From Eutrophocola salsuginis (GTDB lineage Bacteria > Pseudomonadota > Gammaproteobacteria > Pseudomonadales > Pseudohongiellaceae): DNA of 64,000 nt. The stretch lies in the NCBI GenBank assembly GCA_038147195.1, contig JAYQTB010000004.1, forward strand, positions 1,736,001-1,800,000, in the 5' to 3' direction. Below are positions 32,292 to 41,362 of the stretch, piece by piece. Both the position numbers and the translations under genes were made by a program. Numbering within the stretch: position 1 is the first letter of the stretch; each line of letters starts with the position of its first letter. Under the pieces are notes generated by a model. It was given only the letters and a program-made list of their open reading frames with translations, was not told the origin of the DNA and searched no databases.

Positions 32292-33872
32292 ATGACTACC
32301 CAGAAACCAACCCCCGTCAGAAGGGCGCTGATCAGCGTTTCTGACAAAACCGGCATCACCAATTTCGCCCGTGCACTCAATGAGCAGGGGGTGGAATTGC
32401 TTTCCACTGGCGGTACTTTCAGCCAGCTCCAAGAAGAAGGCATCCCTGTTGCCGAAGTTTCCGCCTACACCGGCTTCCCTGAGATGATGGATGGCCGCGT
32501 GAAAACCCTGCACCCAAAGATACATGGCGGTATTCTCGCCCGCCGCGGCCAAGACGATGCCGTGATGGCTGAACATGCTATTCCGCCTATCGACATGGTC
32601 GTGGTCAACCTGTATCCCTTCCAAGCCACCGTTGCAAAACCGGATTGCGACCTGCCCACCGCCATCGAGAATATCGACATCGGAGGTCCCACCATGCTGA
32701 GGGCAGCAGCAAAGAATCACGCCTGGGTCACCGTGGTAGTCAATCCCGCCGATTACTCCCGGGTGCTCGATGAAATGCTGGCCAATGACGGCTGCATCAC
32801 CGGCGCCACCCGCTTAGACCTGGCAGTAGCAACCTTCGAGCATACCGCGCAATACGACGGCGCCATCGCCAACTATTTAGGCAGCCGCCTGATCGAGGGC
32901 GTAGTCGCCGAGTTCCCGCGCACGTTTAATGCCCAATACGTTAAAAAGCAGGGTATGCGCTACGGGGAAAACCCGCACCAGCAGGCCGCTTTCTATGTAG
33001 AAGCTGGTGATAAGGAAAATTCGATTTCGACCGCCCGGCAGATTCAAGGCAAAGAGTTGTCATTCAATAACATCAACGATACCGATACTGCCCTTGAATG
33101 TGTGAAAGGTTTTAGTGAACCCGCCTGTGTCATCGTTAAGCACGCTAACCCATGTGGCGTGGCCAGCGGAGCTACGATTCTTGAGGCCTATGAGAAGGCG
33201 TATCAGACCGACCCGACCTCCGCCTTTGGCGGCATCATCGCCTTCAACCGCGACCTGGATGCCGAAACGGCAAAAGCCATCGTCGAACGCCAGTTCGCCG
33301 AAGTGGTGATCGCTCCTGGGGCTTCTGACGATTCGTTAAAAGCACTCGCCGTGAAGGAAAACCTGCGTTTATTGGTGTGTGGAAAATGGCAGGAACAACT
33401 TGCGCAATCGTTCGATATGAAACGGGTCAACGGCGGCCTGCTGGTACAGAACACCGACCGGGGCGTGATCACGGAATCTGACCTGAAGATTGTCAGCAAG
33501 CGCCAGCCCACAGCGGATGAGATCCGCGACCTGCTGTTCGCATGGAAGGTCGTCAAGTTCGTGAAATCCAATGCCATTGTCTACGTGAAAGATAACCAGA
33601 CTATCGGTATCGGCGCTGGCCAGATGAGCCGCGTGTATAGCGCTAAGATCGCCAACATCAAAGCCGCTGATGAAGGCCTGACCGTGAAAGGCTCCGTCAT
33701 GGCTTCCGATGCCTTCTTCCCTTTCCCGGACGGCATCGAAGCAGCTGCAGCCGTTGGCATCACTGCCGTCATCCAGCCTGGCGGCGCCATGCGCGACGAA
33801 GACGTAATCAAGGCTGCTGACGATGCCGGCATGGCCATGGTATTTACCGGCATGAGGCACTTTAGGCACTGA
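32292..33872 (+). CDS. purH: AICAR formyltransferase / IMP cyclohydrolase
   Basis: A 526-residue bifunctional enzyme. The N-terminal MGS-like cyclohydrolase domain has SVSDKTGITNFARALNEQGV and GGRxKTLHPKIHGG-type residues (MDGRVKTLHPKIHGGILARR). The C-terminal transformylase domain has VIVKHANPCGVASGATILEA (with the catalytic Lys-His pair) and DAFFPFPDGIEAAAAVGI. It completes the last two steps of IMP synthesis. purD follows with a single base between stop and start. Confidence 0.95.
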   Translation: MTTQKPTPVRRALISVSDKTGITNFARALNEQGVELLSTGGTFSQLQEEGIPVAEVSAYTGFPEMMDGRVKTLHPKIHGGILARRGQDDAVMAEHAIPPIDMVVVNLYPFQATVAKPDCDLPTAIENIDIGGPTMLRAAAKNHAWVTVVVNPADYSRVLDEMLANDGCITGATRLDLAVATFEHTAQYDGAIANYLGSRLIEGVVAEFPRTFNAQYVKKQGMRYGENPHQQAAFYVEAGDKENSISTARQIQGKELSFNNINDTDTALECVKGFSEPACVIVKHANPCGVASGATILEAYEKAYQTDPTSAFGGIIAFNRDLDAETAKAIVERQFAEVVIAPGASDDSLKALAVKENLRLLVCGKWQEQLAQSFDMKRVNGGLLVQNTDRGVITESDLKIVSKRQPTADEIRDLLFAWKVVKFVKSNAIVYVKDNQTIGIGAGQMSRVYSAKIANIKAADEGLTVKGSVMASDAFFPFPDGIEAAAAVGITAVIQPGGAMRDEDVIKAADDAGMAMVFTGMRHFRH

Positions 33873-33873
33873 T

Positions 33874-35163
33874 ATGAATGTTATGATCATCGGATCAGGC
33901 GGACGCGAACACGCACTGGCCTGGAAATGCGCTCAGTCAACCCTTGTCGACCAGGTTCTCGTAGTTCCGGGCAATGCCGGTACCGCCGGTGAACCCGGTG
34001 TTAAGAATGTCTCTCTGGATATCACCGATTTCGCCGCGTTGACGAATTACGCCAAAGCGAACGATGTGGGACTGACCATCATCGGCCCGGAAGCGCCGCT
34101 GGTGGCCGGCATAGTCGATCATTTCCAGGCCCTAGGATTGGCCTGTTTCGGTCCAAGCAAGGAAGCGGCCCAGCTGGAAGGCTCCAAGGCGTTCACCAAG
34201 GACTTTCTCGCCCGTCACAACATCCCCACCGCTGACTACGAAAACTTCACGGATGCCGACGCCGCCATCGCCTATGTCAGGCAACAGGGTGTGCCCATCG
34301 TCATTAAGGCTGACGGCCTTGCCGCCGGCAAAGGTGTCATCATCGCGCAGACCTTGGATGAAGCCGAAATCACCATCCGCGACATGCTGTCCGGAAACAG
34401 CTTTGGCGATGCCGGCCACCGCGTGGTCATCGAGGAGTTTATGCAGGGCGAGGAAGCCAGTTTCATTGCCCTGGTGGACGGCAATCATGCCCTACCCTTT
34501 GCCACGTCCCAGGATCACAAGGCGCGCGATGACGGTGACAAGGGGCCGAACACGGGTGGTATGGGCGCCTATTCACCGGCGCCCGTGGTGACCCCGGAAA
34601 TCCATGACCGGGTCATGAAAGAGGTGATCATGCCCACCGTCAGGGGCATGGCGGAAGAAGGCAACACCTATGTAGGTTTTTTGTATGCTGGCCTGATGAT
34701 CGACAAGGACGGCGCCCCGCGCGTGGTTGAATACAACTGCCGGTTTGGAGACCCCGAAGCGCAACCCATCATGCTGCGTCTGACTTCGGACATCGTGACA
34801 TTATGCCAGGCAGCCCTCGCCGGTACTCTCGACCGCACCACAATCGATTTCGACCCACGCGCTGCGCTTGGCGTGGTGCTCGCCGCAGGCGGTTACCCTG
34901 GCGCCTATGCCAAGGGCAAGGTAATCATGGGCCTGGATACCGATGAACGCGTTCCCGGCAGTAAGATTTTCCATGCCGGCACGAAGACTAGCGGCAATGA
35001 CGTCGTAACCAACGGCGGTCGCGTGCTGTGTGCGGCTGCGTTGGGTAACACGGTTTCCGAAGCCCAGGCAAAAGCCTACCAGCTGGTTAAACAAATCGAC
35101 TGGGAAGATGTCTACTACAGGACCGATATCGGATACCGTGCGGTTGCACGTGAAGCGGGTTAA
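33874..35163 (+). CDS. purD: Phosphoribosylamine-glycine ligase
   Basis: A 429-residue ATP-grasp ligase of normal length. MNVMIIGSGGREHALAWKCA opens the family, IGPEAPLVAGIVDHFQALG is the substrate loop, VIKADGLAAGKGVIIAQTLD is the ATP loop and RFGDPEAQPIMLRLTSD is the metal and active-site segment. It makes glycinamide ribonucleotide, the second step of purine synthesis. purH-purD is a conserved pair. Confidence 0.95.
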   Translation: MNVMIIGSGGREHALAWKCAQSTLVDQVLVVPGNAGTAGEPGVKNVSLDITDFAALTNYAKANDVGLTIIGPEAPLVAGIVDHFQALGLACFGPSKEAAQLEGSKAFTKDFLARHNIPTADYENFTDADAAIAYVRQQGVPIVIKADGLAAGKGVIIAQTLDEAEITIRDMLSGNSFGDAGHRVVIEEFMQGEEASFIALVDGNHALPFATSQDHKARDDGDKGPNTGGMGAYSPAPVVTPEIHDRVMKEVIMPTVRGMAEEGNTYVGFLYAGLMIDKDGAPRVVEYNCRFGDPEAQPIMLRLTSDIVTLCQAALAGTLDRTTIDFDPRAALGVVLAAGGYPGAYAKGKVIMGLDTDERVPGSKIFHAGTKTSGNDVVTNGGRVLCAAALGNTVSEAQAKAYQLVKQIDWEDVYYRTDIGYRAVAREAG

Positions 35164-35190
35164 AATCCGCTAGGTCCAGGAACGAACATC

Positions 35191-35820
35191 ATGAATCTTC
35201 TAGATAACCTCATTATCAATATCGACCAGGCCTTGAAAACCCTGGTACCCGGCAGCGTACATGCACAGCGGCCCAACCCTGCTGGCAAAAAAGAAGCAGT
35301 GGAACTGGATGACACGGAACGTCGTCATGTCGCCGGCCTGATGCGCATCAACCACACTGGGGAAGTCTGTGCTCAAGCACTCTACCAGGGTCAAGCCCTG
35401 ACCGCCCGTCTGCCGGAAGTGCGTGACAGCATGAACCACGCCGCCGCCGAGGAAATCGATCACTTGAGCTGGTGCGAGGATCGTCTCAATGAACTGGATT
35501 CACACCCCAGCATGTTCAATCCGCTCTGGTACGGCATGTCCTTCTGCCTCGGCGCACTCGCCGGGCTGGCCGGTGATCGCTGGAGCCTGGGATTCGTGGC
35601 CGAAACCGAACACCAGGTATGTGCTCACCTGAAAGACCACCTGGATAAACTGCCGACAGAAGACGACAAGAGTCAGGCCATTCTCAAGCAGATGCTGGAA
35701 GACGAAGGGAGGCACGCGATGAATGCGGAAACGGCTGGCGCGGCGGAATTGCCGCTGCCGATGAAAGGCGTCATGCAGTTTATGGCCGTCGTGATGAAAG
35801 AGACTACCTACCGGATGTAG
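35191..35820 (+). CDS. coq7: Di-iron demethoxyubiquinone hydroxylase
   Basis: A 209-residue Coq7-type hydroxylase of ubiquinone synthesis. The ligands of the di-iron site are all visible: MRINHTGEVCAQALYQ, AAAEEIDHLSWCEDRL, VAETEHQVCAHL and EDEGRHAMNAE. It adds the last ring hydroxyl group in place of the flavin enzyme UbiF. AGGAACGAACATC gives a Shine-Dalgarno before the ATG. In Pseudomonas aeruginosa coq7 lies close to the osmC-vfr-trpC block, as here, but with speD between; speD is absent in this window. Confidence 0.93.
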   Translation: MNLLDNLIINIDQALKTLVPGSVHAQRPNPAGKKEAVELDDTERRHVAGLMRINHTGEVCAQALYQGQALTARLPEVRDSMNHAAAEEIDHLSWCEDRLNELDSHPSMFNPLWYGMSFCLGALAGLAGDRWSLGFVAETEHQVCAHLKDHLDKLPTEDDKSQAILKQMLEDEGRHAMNAETAGAAELPLPMKGVMQFMAVVMKETTYRM

Positions 35821-35882
35821 GGCAGAATTAGACCCCATAGGGTCGATATTTGCCTTATCAGTAAAGCCCGCTTACTTAACAA

Positions 35883-36302
35883 TTACTCGTTTTCAATAGT
35901 GAAGTCATGGGTAATCTCTACTCCACCCTTGCCGAGCATGATCGAGGCCGAGCAGTACTTATCCGCTGACAACTCCACCGCGCGCCTGACCTTTAAGTGA
36001 TCCAAGTTGCGCCCCTTCACCCTGAAGACCATATGAATCTTTTCAAATACCGCGGGGACGGCGTCGGCACGCACGGCATCGGCCTCCGCGACACAACCGG
36101 TGACATCCTGGCGCTGTTTTTTAAGGATACTGACAACGTCAAAGGCGGAACAGGTCGCTGTGCCAAGCAATAACATTTCCATGGGACGGACACCCCGGTT
36201 TTTGCCTCCGGAGGTTTCCGGACCATCCATGATGACTTTGTGGCCACTGCCGGATTCACCTTCGAACATGGCATCTTCCAGCCAGGTAATGGTTGCTTTC
36301 AT
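35883..36302 (-). CDS. OsmC-family protein (YhfA-like)
   Basis: A 139-residue OsmC/Ohr-fold protein. Two redox Cys are in place: GTATCSAFDVVSILKK and SADKYCSASIMLG. GVRPMEMLLLGTATC is the usual active-site helix start. These proteins reduce organic hydroperoxides as dimers, though the YhfA branch is not well characterised. It lies convergent to coq7 and divergent from the dead crp gene, the same neighbourhood seen around vfr in Pseudomonas. Confidence 0.87.
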   Translation of the reverse strand: MKATITWLEDAMFEGESGSGHKVIMDGPETSGGKNRGVRPMEMLLLGTATCSAFDVVSILKKQRQDVTGCVAEADAVRADAVPAVFEKIHMVFRVKGRNLDHLKVRRAVELSADKYCSASIMLGKGGVEITHDFTIENE

Positions 36303-36439
36303 TGTCAGCTCCCGGATAGATTGATTTAGGAAAGGGCGGGCATTATCCCATACTCTTTTTTTGGCGTCTTGATGGAACCCTTTGAATTACTAATCATTTA
36401 GAGACTATTTTCCGGCTAAAAATAGAACACTCCGAAAAA

Positions 36440-36949
36440 GCGTGGTGTGCAATGATTATTTATATCCACCGCAAGGAATTTTGGTTGGTACTTAGGCCGT
36501 CATCGCCTTTCTCAATCCCGGCGACCTCTATGGCAAAAGGAGACTGTTCGAACATCATGAAGTATGCAGTGCCTGTGTGCGTGCCAAGACCGAATGCGAA
36601 CTAGCAGAAATTTCCTACGCCAACTTTAGTGATTACGCCCGCTAGCACGCGGAAATTCTCTACACTATCGGCGAACGGATAGCTCATCGTATGCGCATTA
36701 CCAATAAGCGCGTCGCCGACCACAGCTTCCTCGACTTCACCAACCATATCGCTAGTACTCTGCTGGAGCTGAGTAAGGAGTCAGATGCCATAACTCACCC
36801 CGATGACTTATAGATCAAAATCACCTAAAAAGTTAGGCAGGATCTTCAATTATTCATTGAAAATAGCTGGCCATGTTCTGAAAGATCTCGAAGAGCAGGG
36901 ACTCATCAAGGTGCATGGTAAAACTATCGTTATCTATGGAACACGTTAG
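36440..36949 (+). pseudogene. crp: crp/vfr pseudogene (cAMP receptor protein)
   Basis: Plus-strand translation gives a collinear but broken Crp. From about 36508 it reads AFLNPGDLYGKRRLFEHHEV, then CVRAKTECELAEISYANFSD, a TAG at 36643-36645, IAHRMRITNKRVADHSFLDF, ESDAITHPDDL, a second TAG and a TAA nearby. A one-base frameshift then restores KKLGRIFNYSLKIAGHVLKD and LEEQGLIKVHGKTIVIYGTR with the normal stop at 36947. The helix-turn-helix has lost its conserved GCSRE-type recognition residues, and the first 60 or so residues are hardly recognisable. Crp/Vfr responds to cAMP as a global activator; here it cannot be made. Position between osmC and trpC matches vfr in Pseudomonas, so this is decay in place. 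Confidence 0.88.
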
Positions 36950-36985
36950 CCAACAATATCTGTCTGGCAAATTGATGGCAGGGTG

Positions 36986-37348
36986 TCAGGAAAAAAGAAT
37001 TAGGCCCCAGACTATACCTACCAGGACTAGGCTGATGAACACAGCAGCCGAGCCCAGGTCTTTTGCTAGTCCAGACAACTCGTGATGTTCATGGCCAATG
37101 CGGTCAATGGCGGCTTCGATGCCGGAGTTGAGAATTTCCACAATCAGCAGCAGCAGGCACACGCCCACCAGCAGGGATTTTTCCACACCGCCCTCACCCA
37201 ACCAGAGGCCCAACGGCACGAGTATCACGCAGCCTAGAACTTCCTGCCGAAAGGCGGCCTCGTTTTTCCAGCAGCCATTAAAACCGCGCAATGAATTATG
37301 AAACGCGTAAACGACGCGCTTGATACCAGTTTCGCCCGGCTTAGCCAT
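36986..37348 (-). CDS. dgkA: Diacylglycerol kinase
   Basis: A 120-residue small membrane kinase. The start at 37348 overlaps the trpC stop by 8 bases and has GGGAGC upstream; a longer in-frame start inside trpC is rejected. NSLRGFNGCWKNEAAFRQEV is the amphipathic N-terminal helix, and IVEILNSGIEAAIDRIGHEH with LAKDLGSAAVFISL contain the catalytic Glu and Asp/Lys residues. Three transmembrane helices are apparent. It phosphorylates diacylglycerol for phospholipid recycling in the inner membrane. Confidence 0.93.
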   Translation of the reverse strand: MAKPGETGIKRVVYAFHNSLRGFNGCWKNEAAFRQEVLGCVILVPLGLWLGEGGVEKSLLVGVCLLLLIVEILNSGIEAAIDRIGHEHHELSGLAKDLGSAAVFISLVLVGIVWGLILFS

Positions 37349-38141
37349 TGAAGAAAAGCTCCCTGAGTTTTTCCCCTGGCTCCTTCGCGCGCATGAAGGA
37401 TTCCCCGACGAGGAAACCATACACCCCGTGATCTAGCATTTCATTCACATCCTCGCGGACATGGATGCCGCTCTCTGTAATTACGGATGCCCCTTCAGGA
37501 ATATGCGGCAACAGGTCGTAGGTAACTGACAGGCTGGTCTTGAAGGTATGCAGGTCACGGTTGTTGATGCCGATCAGGTGGGCATCAAGCAACAGAGCCT
37601 GGTCAAGCTCCTTGCGATTGTGCACTTCTACGAGGAAGTCCATACCGTACTCCCGGGCAGTTGCCGCCAGTTCCTCCATCCGGGCGGGTTCAAGCGCGGC
37701 AACGATCAGTAGGATGCAGTCCGCGCCGATGGCACGGGATTCGGCTACCTGCCAGGGATCGATCATGAAGTCCTTGCGTATCACTGGCAGCTTGCAGGCG
37801 TCACGCGCTTCTTTCAGGTATTCCTCATCGCCCTGAAAGAAGTCCTTGTCCGTGAGCACGGACAAGCAGGCGGCTCCGTTTACAGCATAGCTTTCAGCAA
37901 TTGCGGCTGGTTCGAAGTGCTTGCTGATCAGCCCTTTACTCGGCGATGCCTTCTTGATCTCTGCGATCACTGCCGGACGCTTTTGGCTGATGCGGCCGGT
38001 GAGCGCATCGGTGAACCCGCGGCATGTGACCGCTGAATTGATCTGTTTCTCAAGGTCGGCCAGTGACATTTTCGCCCGGCGCTCGGCAACTTCTTCGGCC
38101 TTGCGGTCAAGAATTTTCTTGAGAATGTTTGCCTGGTTCAT
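37341..38141 (-). CDS. trpC: Indole-3-glycerol-phosphate synthase
   Basis: A 266-residue TIM-barrel enzyme. PAVIAEIKKASPSKGLI, CLSVLTDKDFFQGDEEYL, PVIRKDFMIDPWQVAESRA, INNRDLHTFKTSL and VITESGIHVREDV are the expected active-site segments. It closes the indole ring in tryptophan synthesis. Only 20 bases separate it from trpG upstream, leaving no room for trpD, which normally lies between them in Pseudomonas. dgkA overlaps its end. Confidence 0.95.
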   Translation of the reverse strand: MNQANILKKILDRKAEEVAERRAKMSLADLEKQINSAVTCRGFTDALTGRISQKRPAVIAEIKKASPSKGLISKHFEPAAIAESYAVNGAACLSVLTDKDFFQGDEEYLKEARDACKLPVIRKDFMIDPWQVAESRAIGADCILLIVAALEPARMEELAATAREYGMDFLVEVHNRKELDQALLLDAHLIGINNRDLHTFKTSLSVTYDLLPHIPEGASVITESGIHVREDVNEMLDHGVYGFLVGESFMRAKEPGEKLRELFFNG

Positions 38142-38161
38142 TGTCGATTACTACAGCATGG

Positions 38162-38746
38162 TTAAGGATTTGCGTCCAGGAAGTTTTTCAGCATCTGGTG
38201 GCCATGCTCGCTTAGGATGGATTCGGGGTGAAACTGTACGCCTTCCACCGCCAGAATCTTGTGGCGCACGCCCATGATTTCCTCGATGCTACCGTCAGCA
38301 TTTTCCGTCCAGGCGGTGACTTCCAGGCAATCCGGCAGACTGTCCTGCTCAATCACCAGGGAATGATAGCGGGTAGCGTTGAACGGGCTTGGCAGGTCCA
38401 TGAAGACTCCTTCACCCTTGTGATGGATCGGTGAGATCTTGCCGTGCATGACGCGCTTGGCGCGTACAATCTTGCCACCAAAGGCCTCGCCGATGCTCTG
38501 ATGTCCGAGGCATACGCCCAGGATAGGAATCTTGCCGGCGAACTCCGTGATGCTCGCTACCGAGATGCCTGCATCGGCAGGTGTGCAAGGCCCGGGCGAC
38601 AGGACTATCTGGTCCGGCTTTATGGCTGCGATTTCCTCGAGCGTGATCTCGTCGTTACGAAAGACGCGGATATCCACGCCCAGTTCACCGAAATACTGCA
38701 CCAGGTTGTAGGTAAACGAATCATAGTTATCAATCATCAATAGCAT
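38162..38746 (-). CDS. trpG: Anthranilate synthase component II (glutamine amidotransferase)
   Basis: A 194-residue class I amidotransferase. MLLMIDNYDSFTYNLVQYFG opens TrpG/PabA, LSPGPCTPADAG and LGVCLGHQSIGEAFGG hold the oxyanion loop and nucleophilic Cys, and VQFHPESILSEHG carries the catalytic His and Glu. It supplies ammonia to TrpE and may also serve aminodeoxychorismate synthase, since no separate pabA is seen here. Three bases separate it from the trpE stop. Confidence 0.94.
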   Translation of the reverse strand: MLLMIDNYDSFTYNLVQYFGELGVDIRVFRNDEITLEEIAAIKPDQIVLSPGPCTPADAGISVASITEFAGKIPILGVCLGHQSIGEAFGGKIVRAKRVMHGKISPIHHKGEGVFMDLPSPFNATRYHSLVIEQDSLPDCLEVTAWTENADGSIEEIMGVRHKILAVEGVQFHPESILSEHGHQMLKNFLDANP

Positions 38747-38749
38747 GGC

Positions 38750-40219
38750 TTACAACCCTTCCTCCGCGAGTTTCACCGCGTGGAACATGGCTCTTGCCTT
38801 GTTCATGGTTTCTTTCCATTCCAGTTCGGGCCTTGAGTCGGCAACGATGCCAGCGCCAGCCTGGATATACAACGTATCGTTCTTGATCACCGCGGTGCGG
38901 ATGGCGATGGCCATATCCATGTTGCCGTTCCAAGACAGATAGCCCATGGCGCCGCCGTATACACCACGTTTCACTGGCTCGAATTCGTCGATGATCTCCA
39001 TCGCTCGCACTTTAGGTGCCCCGCTCAGCGTACCTACCGGCAGAGTCGCCTTGAGCACATCCAGTGCGGTCCGGTCATCGGCCAGCTCGCTTTCCACGTT
39101 GGAGGCGATATGCATCACATGCGAGTAGCGCTCCACGAACATCTGTTTCGTAACAACTACAGTGCCGGTCTTGGACACGCGGCCGGAATCGTTGCGCGAT
39201 AGATCAATCAACATCAAGTGTTCGGCGATTTCCTTCTCGTCGGCCAGAAGTTCCTGCTCCAGCGCTAGGTCTTCCTCTTCCGTGCTGCCGCGTCGGCGTG
39301 TACCGGCCAAAGGTCGCACAGTGACCTTGCCATCCTCCACGCGCGCCAGGATCTCCGGAGAGGCACTCACGATATGGAAATCACCTAGGTCCATGAAAAC
39401 CATGTACGGCGAGGGGTTGAGCTGGCGCAGGGCGCGGTAGACATTGATGGCCTCGCCCGTGTAAGGCAGGCTCATGCGTTGGGCTAACACCACCTGCATG
39501 ACATCGCCGGCGACGATGTAATCCTTGATCTTCTCCACCGCCGTCTCGAACGCCGCCTGGCCGAAACTGGAGACGAAATCGTTTTCACCCACGTCGCGCC
39601 CGCTCTTGCGGATTTCCAGCTTGAGTTTTGTATCCTGTTTTCTTTCAAGCGAATCCAGCCGGGCTATTGCAGTGGCGAAGGCATTCTCTACCGAGGGGTC
39701 GGAATACACCATCAGTATCATTTTGCCGCGCAGGTTGTCGAACACGACCACTTCTTCCGACAGCATAAGCAGAATATCCGGCGTGTTGACGTTGTCCGGC
39801 GGTGCCGAGTCGGCGACCCGGTGCTCGACGAAACGTATGGTGTCATAACTAAAGTAACCGACCAGGCCGCCGTTGAAACGGGGCAGTTCCTTGGGCTCGG
39901 CCACCCGGAAACGCTGCTGGTATGCTTCAATGAATTCAAACGGGTCGGCAGTATCCACTGACTCGGTAACCTTGCCGTCGGTTTCCACGGTGAGCTTGTT
40001 GCCACTGACTTTGAGAAGGGTCCGGCAGGGCAGGCCGATGATGGAGTAACGACCCCACTTTTCACCTCCCTGGACCGATTCCAAGAAGTAGCTGTACGGT
40101 CCACGCGCCAGTTTTAGGTAGGTGCCCAGAGGTGTTTCCAGGTCGGCAAGAATCTCCCGATAGACCGGAATACGGTTATAGCCCTGGCGGGCGAGGTCAG
40201 CGAACTGCTCCGGAGACAT
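38750..40219 (-). CDS. trpE: Anthranilate synthase component I
   Basis: A 489-residue chorismate-binding enzyme. TPLGTYLKLARGPYSYFLES is the N-terminal region including the tryptophan feedback site area, FHIVSASPEILARVEDGKVT and VRPLAGTRRRGSTEEEDLAL are active-site loops, and SGAPKVRAMEIIDEFEP is typical. The metal-loop segment reads DLSRNDSGRVS where most family members have DLGRNDVGRV, a mild deviation. It converts chorismate to anthranilate with TrpG. Its ATG overlaps the rpe stop by one base (TAATG), so the two are coupled. Confidence 0.94.
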   Translation of the reverse strand: MSPEQFADLARQGYNRIPVYREILADLETPLGTYLKLARGPYSYFLESVQGGEKWGRYSIIGLPCRTLLKVSGNKLTVETDGKVTESVDTADPFEFIEAYQQRFRVAEPKELPRFNGGLVGYFSYDTIRFVEHRVADSAPPDNVNTPDILLMLSEEVVVFDNLRGKMILMVYSDPSVENAFATAIARLDSLERKQDTKLKLEIRKSGRDVGENDFVSSFGQAAFETAVEKIKDYIVAGDVMQVVLAQRMSLPYTGEAINVYRALRQLNPSPYMVFMDLGDFHIVSASPEILARVEDGKVTVRPLAGTRRRGSTEEEDLALEQELLADEKEIAEHLMLIDLSRNDSGRVSKTGTVVVTKQMFVERYSHVMHIASNVESELADDRTALDVLKATLPVGTLSGAPKVRAMEIIDEFEPVKRGVYGGAMGYLSWNGNMDMAIAIRTAVIKNDTLYIQAGAGIVADSRPELEWKETMNKARAMFHAVKLAEEGL

Positions 40220-40902
40220 TAATCGCCCAGTTCCTTGCGCATGGCAGCCACGGTTGCAGCGTAATTGGGGCTGCCGAAAATGGCTGAACCTGCCACGAAC
40301 ATGTCCGCTCCCGCGCGGGCGATCTCGCCAATATTGTTCACGCCCACGCCGCCGTCCACTTCCAGGCGGATATCAAAACCGCTGTCATCGATGAGCTTGC
40401 GCACCACTTTAAGCTTGTCCACAGTGGACGGAATAAAAGCCTGGCCGCCGAAGCCTGGATTCACGGACATCAGCAGGATGATGTCCACCTTGTCCATGAC
40501 GTACTCGAGATAGTCCACCGGGGTGGCGGGGTTGAGCACCAGTCCGGACTTGCAGCCCTGGTCCCGGACCAGCTGCAGCGAACGGTCGATATGGCGGGTG
40601 GCTTCCGGGTGAAAGGTAATGTAGGTAGCTCCGGCTTTGGCGAATTCTATGATCAGGCTGTCGACCGGGCTCACCATCAAATGCACATCGATCGGCGCCT
40701 TAATGCCTTTTTTCGTCATGTGTGCAACAAGGGACTTGCAGACGCCCGGGCCGATTGTCAGGTTGGGGACATAATGATTATCCATGACATCGAAATGGAC
40801 TACATCGGTACCCGCGGCTAGGACTGCCTCCACTTCCTCGCCCAGCCGGGCAAAATCGGCGGAGAGTATGGACGGTGCGATTAGGTAGTTTTTTGCAGCC
40901 AT
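40219..40902 (-). CDS. rpe: Ribulose-phosphate 3-epimerase
   Basis: A 227-residue TIM-barrel epimerase. The ATG at 40902 follows CGGAAGG and starts close to IAPSILSADFARLGEEV; a longer in-frame start exists at 40953. HFDVMDNHYVPNLTIGPGVC (metal His and Asp), PIDVHLMVSP, LLMSVNPGFGGQAF and EVDGGVGVNNI are diagnostic. It interconverts ribulose-5-phosphate and xylulose-5-phosphate. It heads the rpe-trpE-trpG-trpC-dgkA run; in Pseudomonas gph lies between rpe and trpE but is missing here. Confidence 0.94.
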   Translation of the reverse strand: MAAKNYLIAPSILSADFARLGEEVEAVLAAGTDVVHFDVMDNHYVPNLTIGPGVCKSLVAHMTKKGIKAPIDVHLMVSPVDSLIIEFAKAGATYITFHPEATRHIDRSLQLVRDQGCKSGLVLNPATPVDYLEYVMDKVDIILLMSVNPGFGGQAFIPSTVDKLKVVRKLIDDSGFDIRLEVDGGVGVNNIGEIARAGADMFVAGSAIFGSPNYAATVAAMRKELGD

Positions 40903-41006
40903 GTGACCTTCCGGTTCAGGTTTGTGTTTCAGGGACTGTCCCGAGACGCGCATTGTACCGGCTTTCCCGACTGATGTCGTTGCAAGGAAAGCGTAATTCC
41001 GGCCAC

Positions 41007-41034
41007 AAAAAAGGGCATCTGTGGATACCCTTTT
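41007..41034 (-). terminator. Rho-independent terminator downstream of usp remnant
   Basis: On the minus strand AAAAGGGTATC pairs with GATGCCCTTTT around a short loop and six T residues follow. It ends 40 bases past the usp stop and is presumably the surviving terminator of the original usp gene; the hairpin is near-symmetrical and could also act on the plus strand. Confidence 0.65.
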
Positions 41035-41073
41035 CCATAATTTGTATTGCCAAATCGTTTACACAGCCTACTT

Positions 41074-41346
41074 TCAGCCGTCAGGCTTGATCTCCAGCAC
41101 CGAGCTATTAATGTTGCTCGGGATCTTTTTGGTGGTATTGCCTATGAAGATGCCCTTTATGTCGGAGCGGCCCACGATGCCCATGACCACGAGATCAATC
41201 CAGTTGTTTTTCACAAAGCTCGGTATCATGTCGGCAGGATGGCTCTTGATCAGGTAGGTTTCCGCATCCGTTAGTGCGTATTGCTCCGCAAGCTCCTTCA
41301 GGTGAGCTTTTTCAATATCACGCAAGTCCTTCATAATGGTATACAT
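41074..41346 (-). pseudogene. 5'-truncated universal stress protein
   Basis: A 90-residue frame matching only the second half of a Usp domain: LIKSHPADMIPSFVKNNWID, then LVVMGIVGRSDIKGIFIGNT, including the G-2x-G-9x-G(S/T)-type nucleotide loop region, and a C-terminal LEIKPDG as in UspE. A Usp domain needs about 140 residues; the N-terminal strand and Walker-like part are absent. The ATG has no Shine-Dalgarno, so it may not be translated. The break point near 41350 faces the broken end of an nhaA remnant on the other strand, as if one deletion removed both 5' ends. Confidence 0.78.
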
Positions 41347-41362
41347 GGACTTATAAGAGGCA

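Noticed and set aside
35831..35844. Small hairpin gaccc-cata-gggtc after coq7
   Set aside because: Five-base stem without a T-run.
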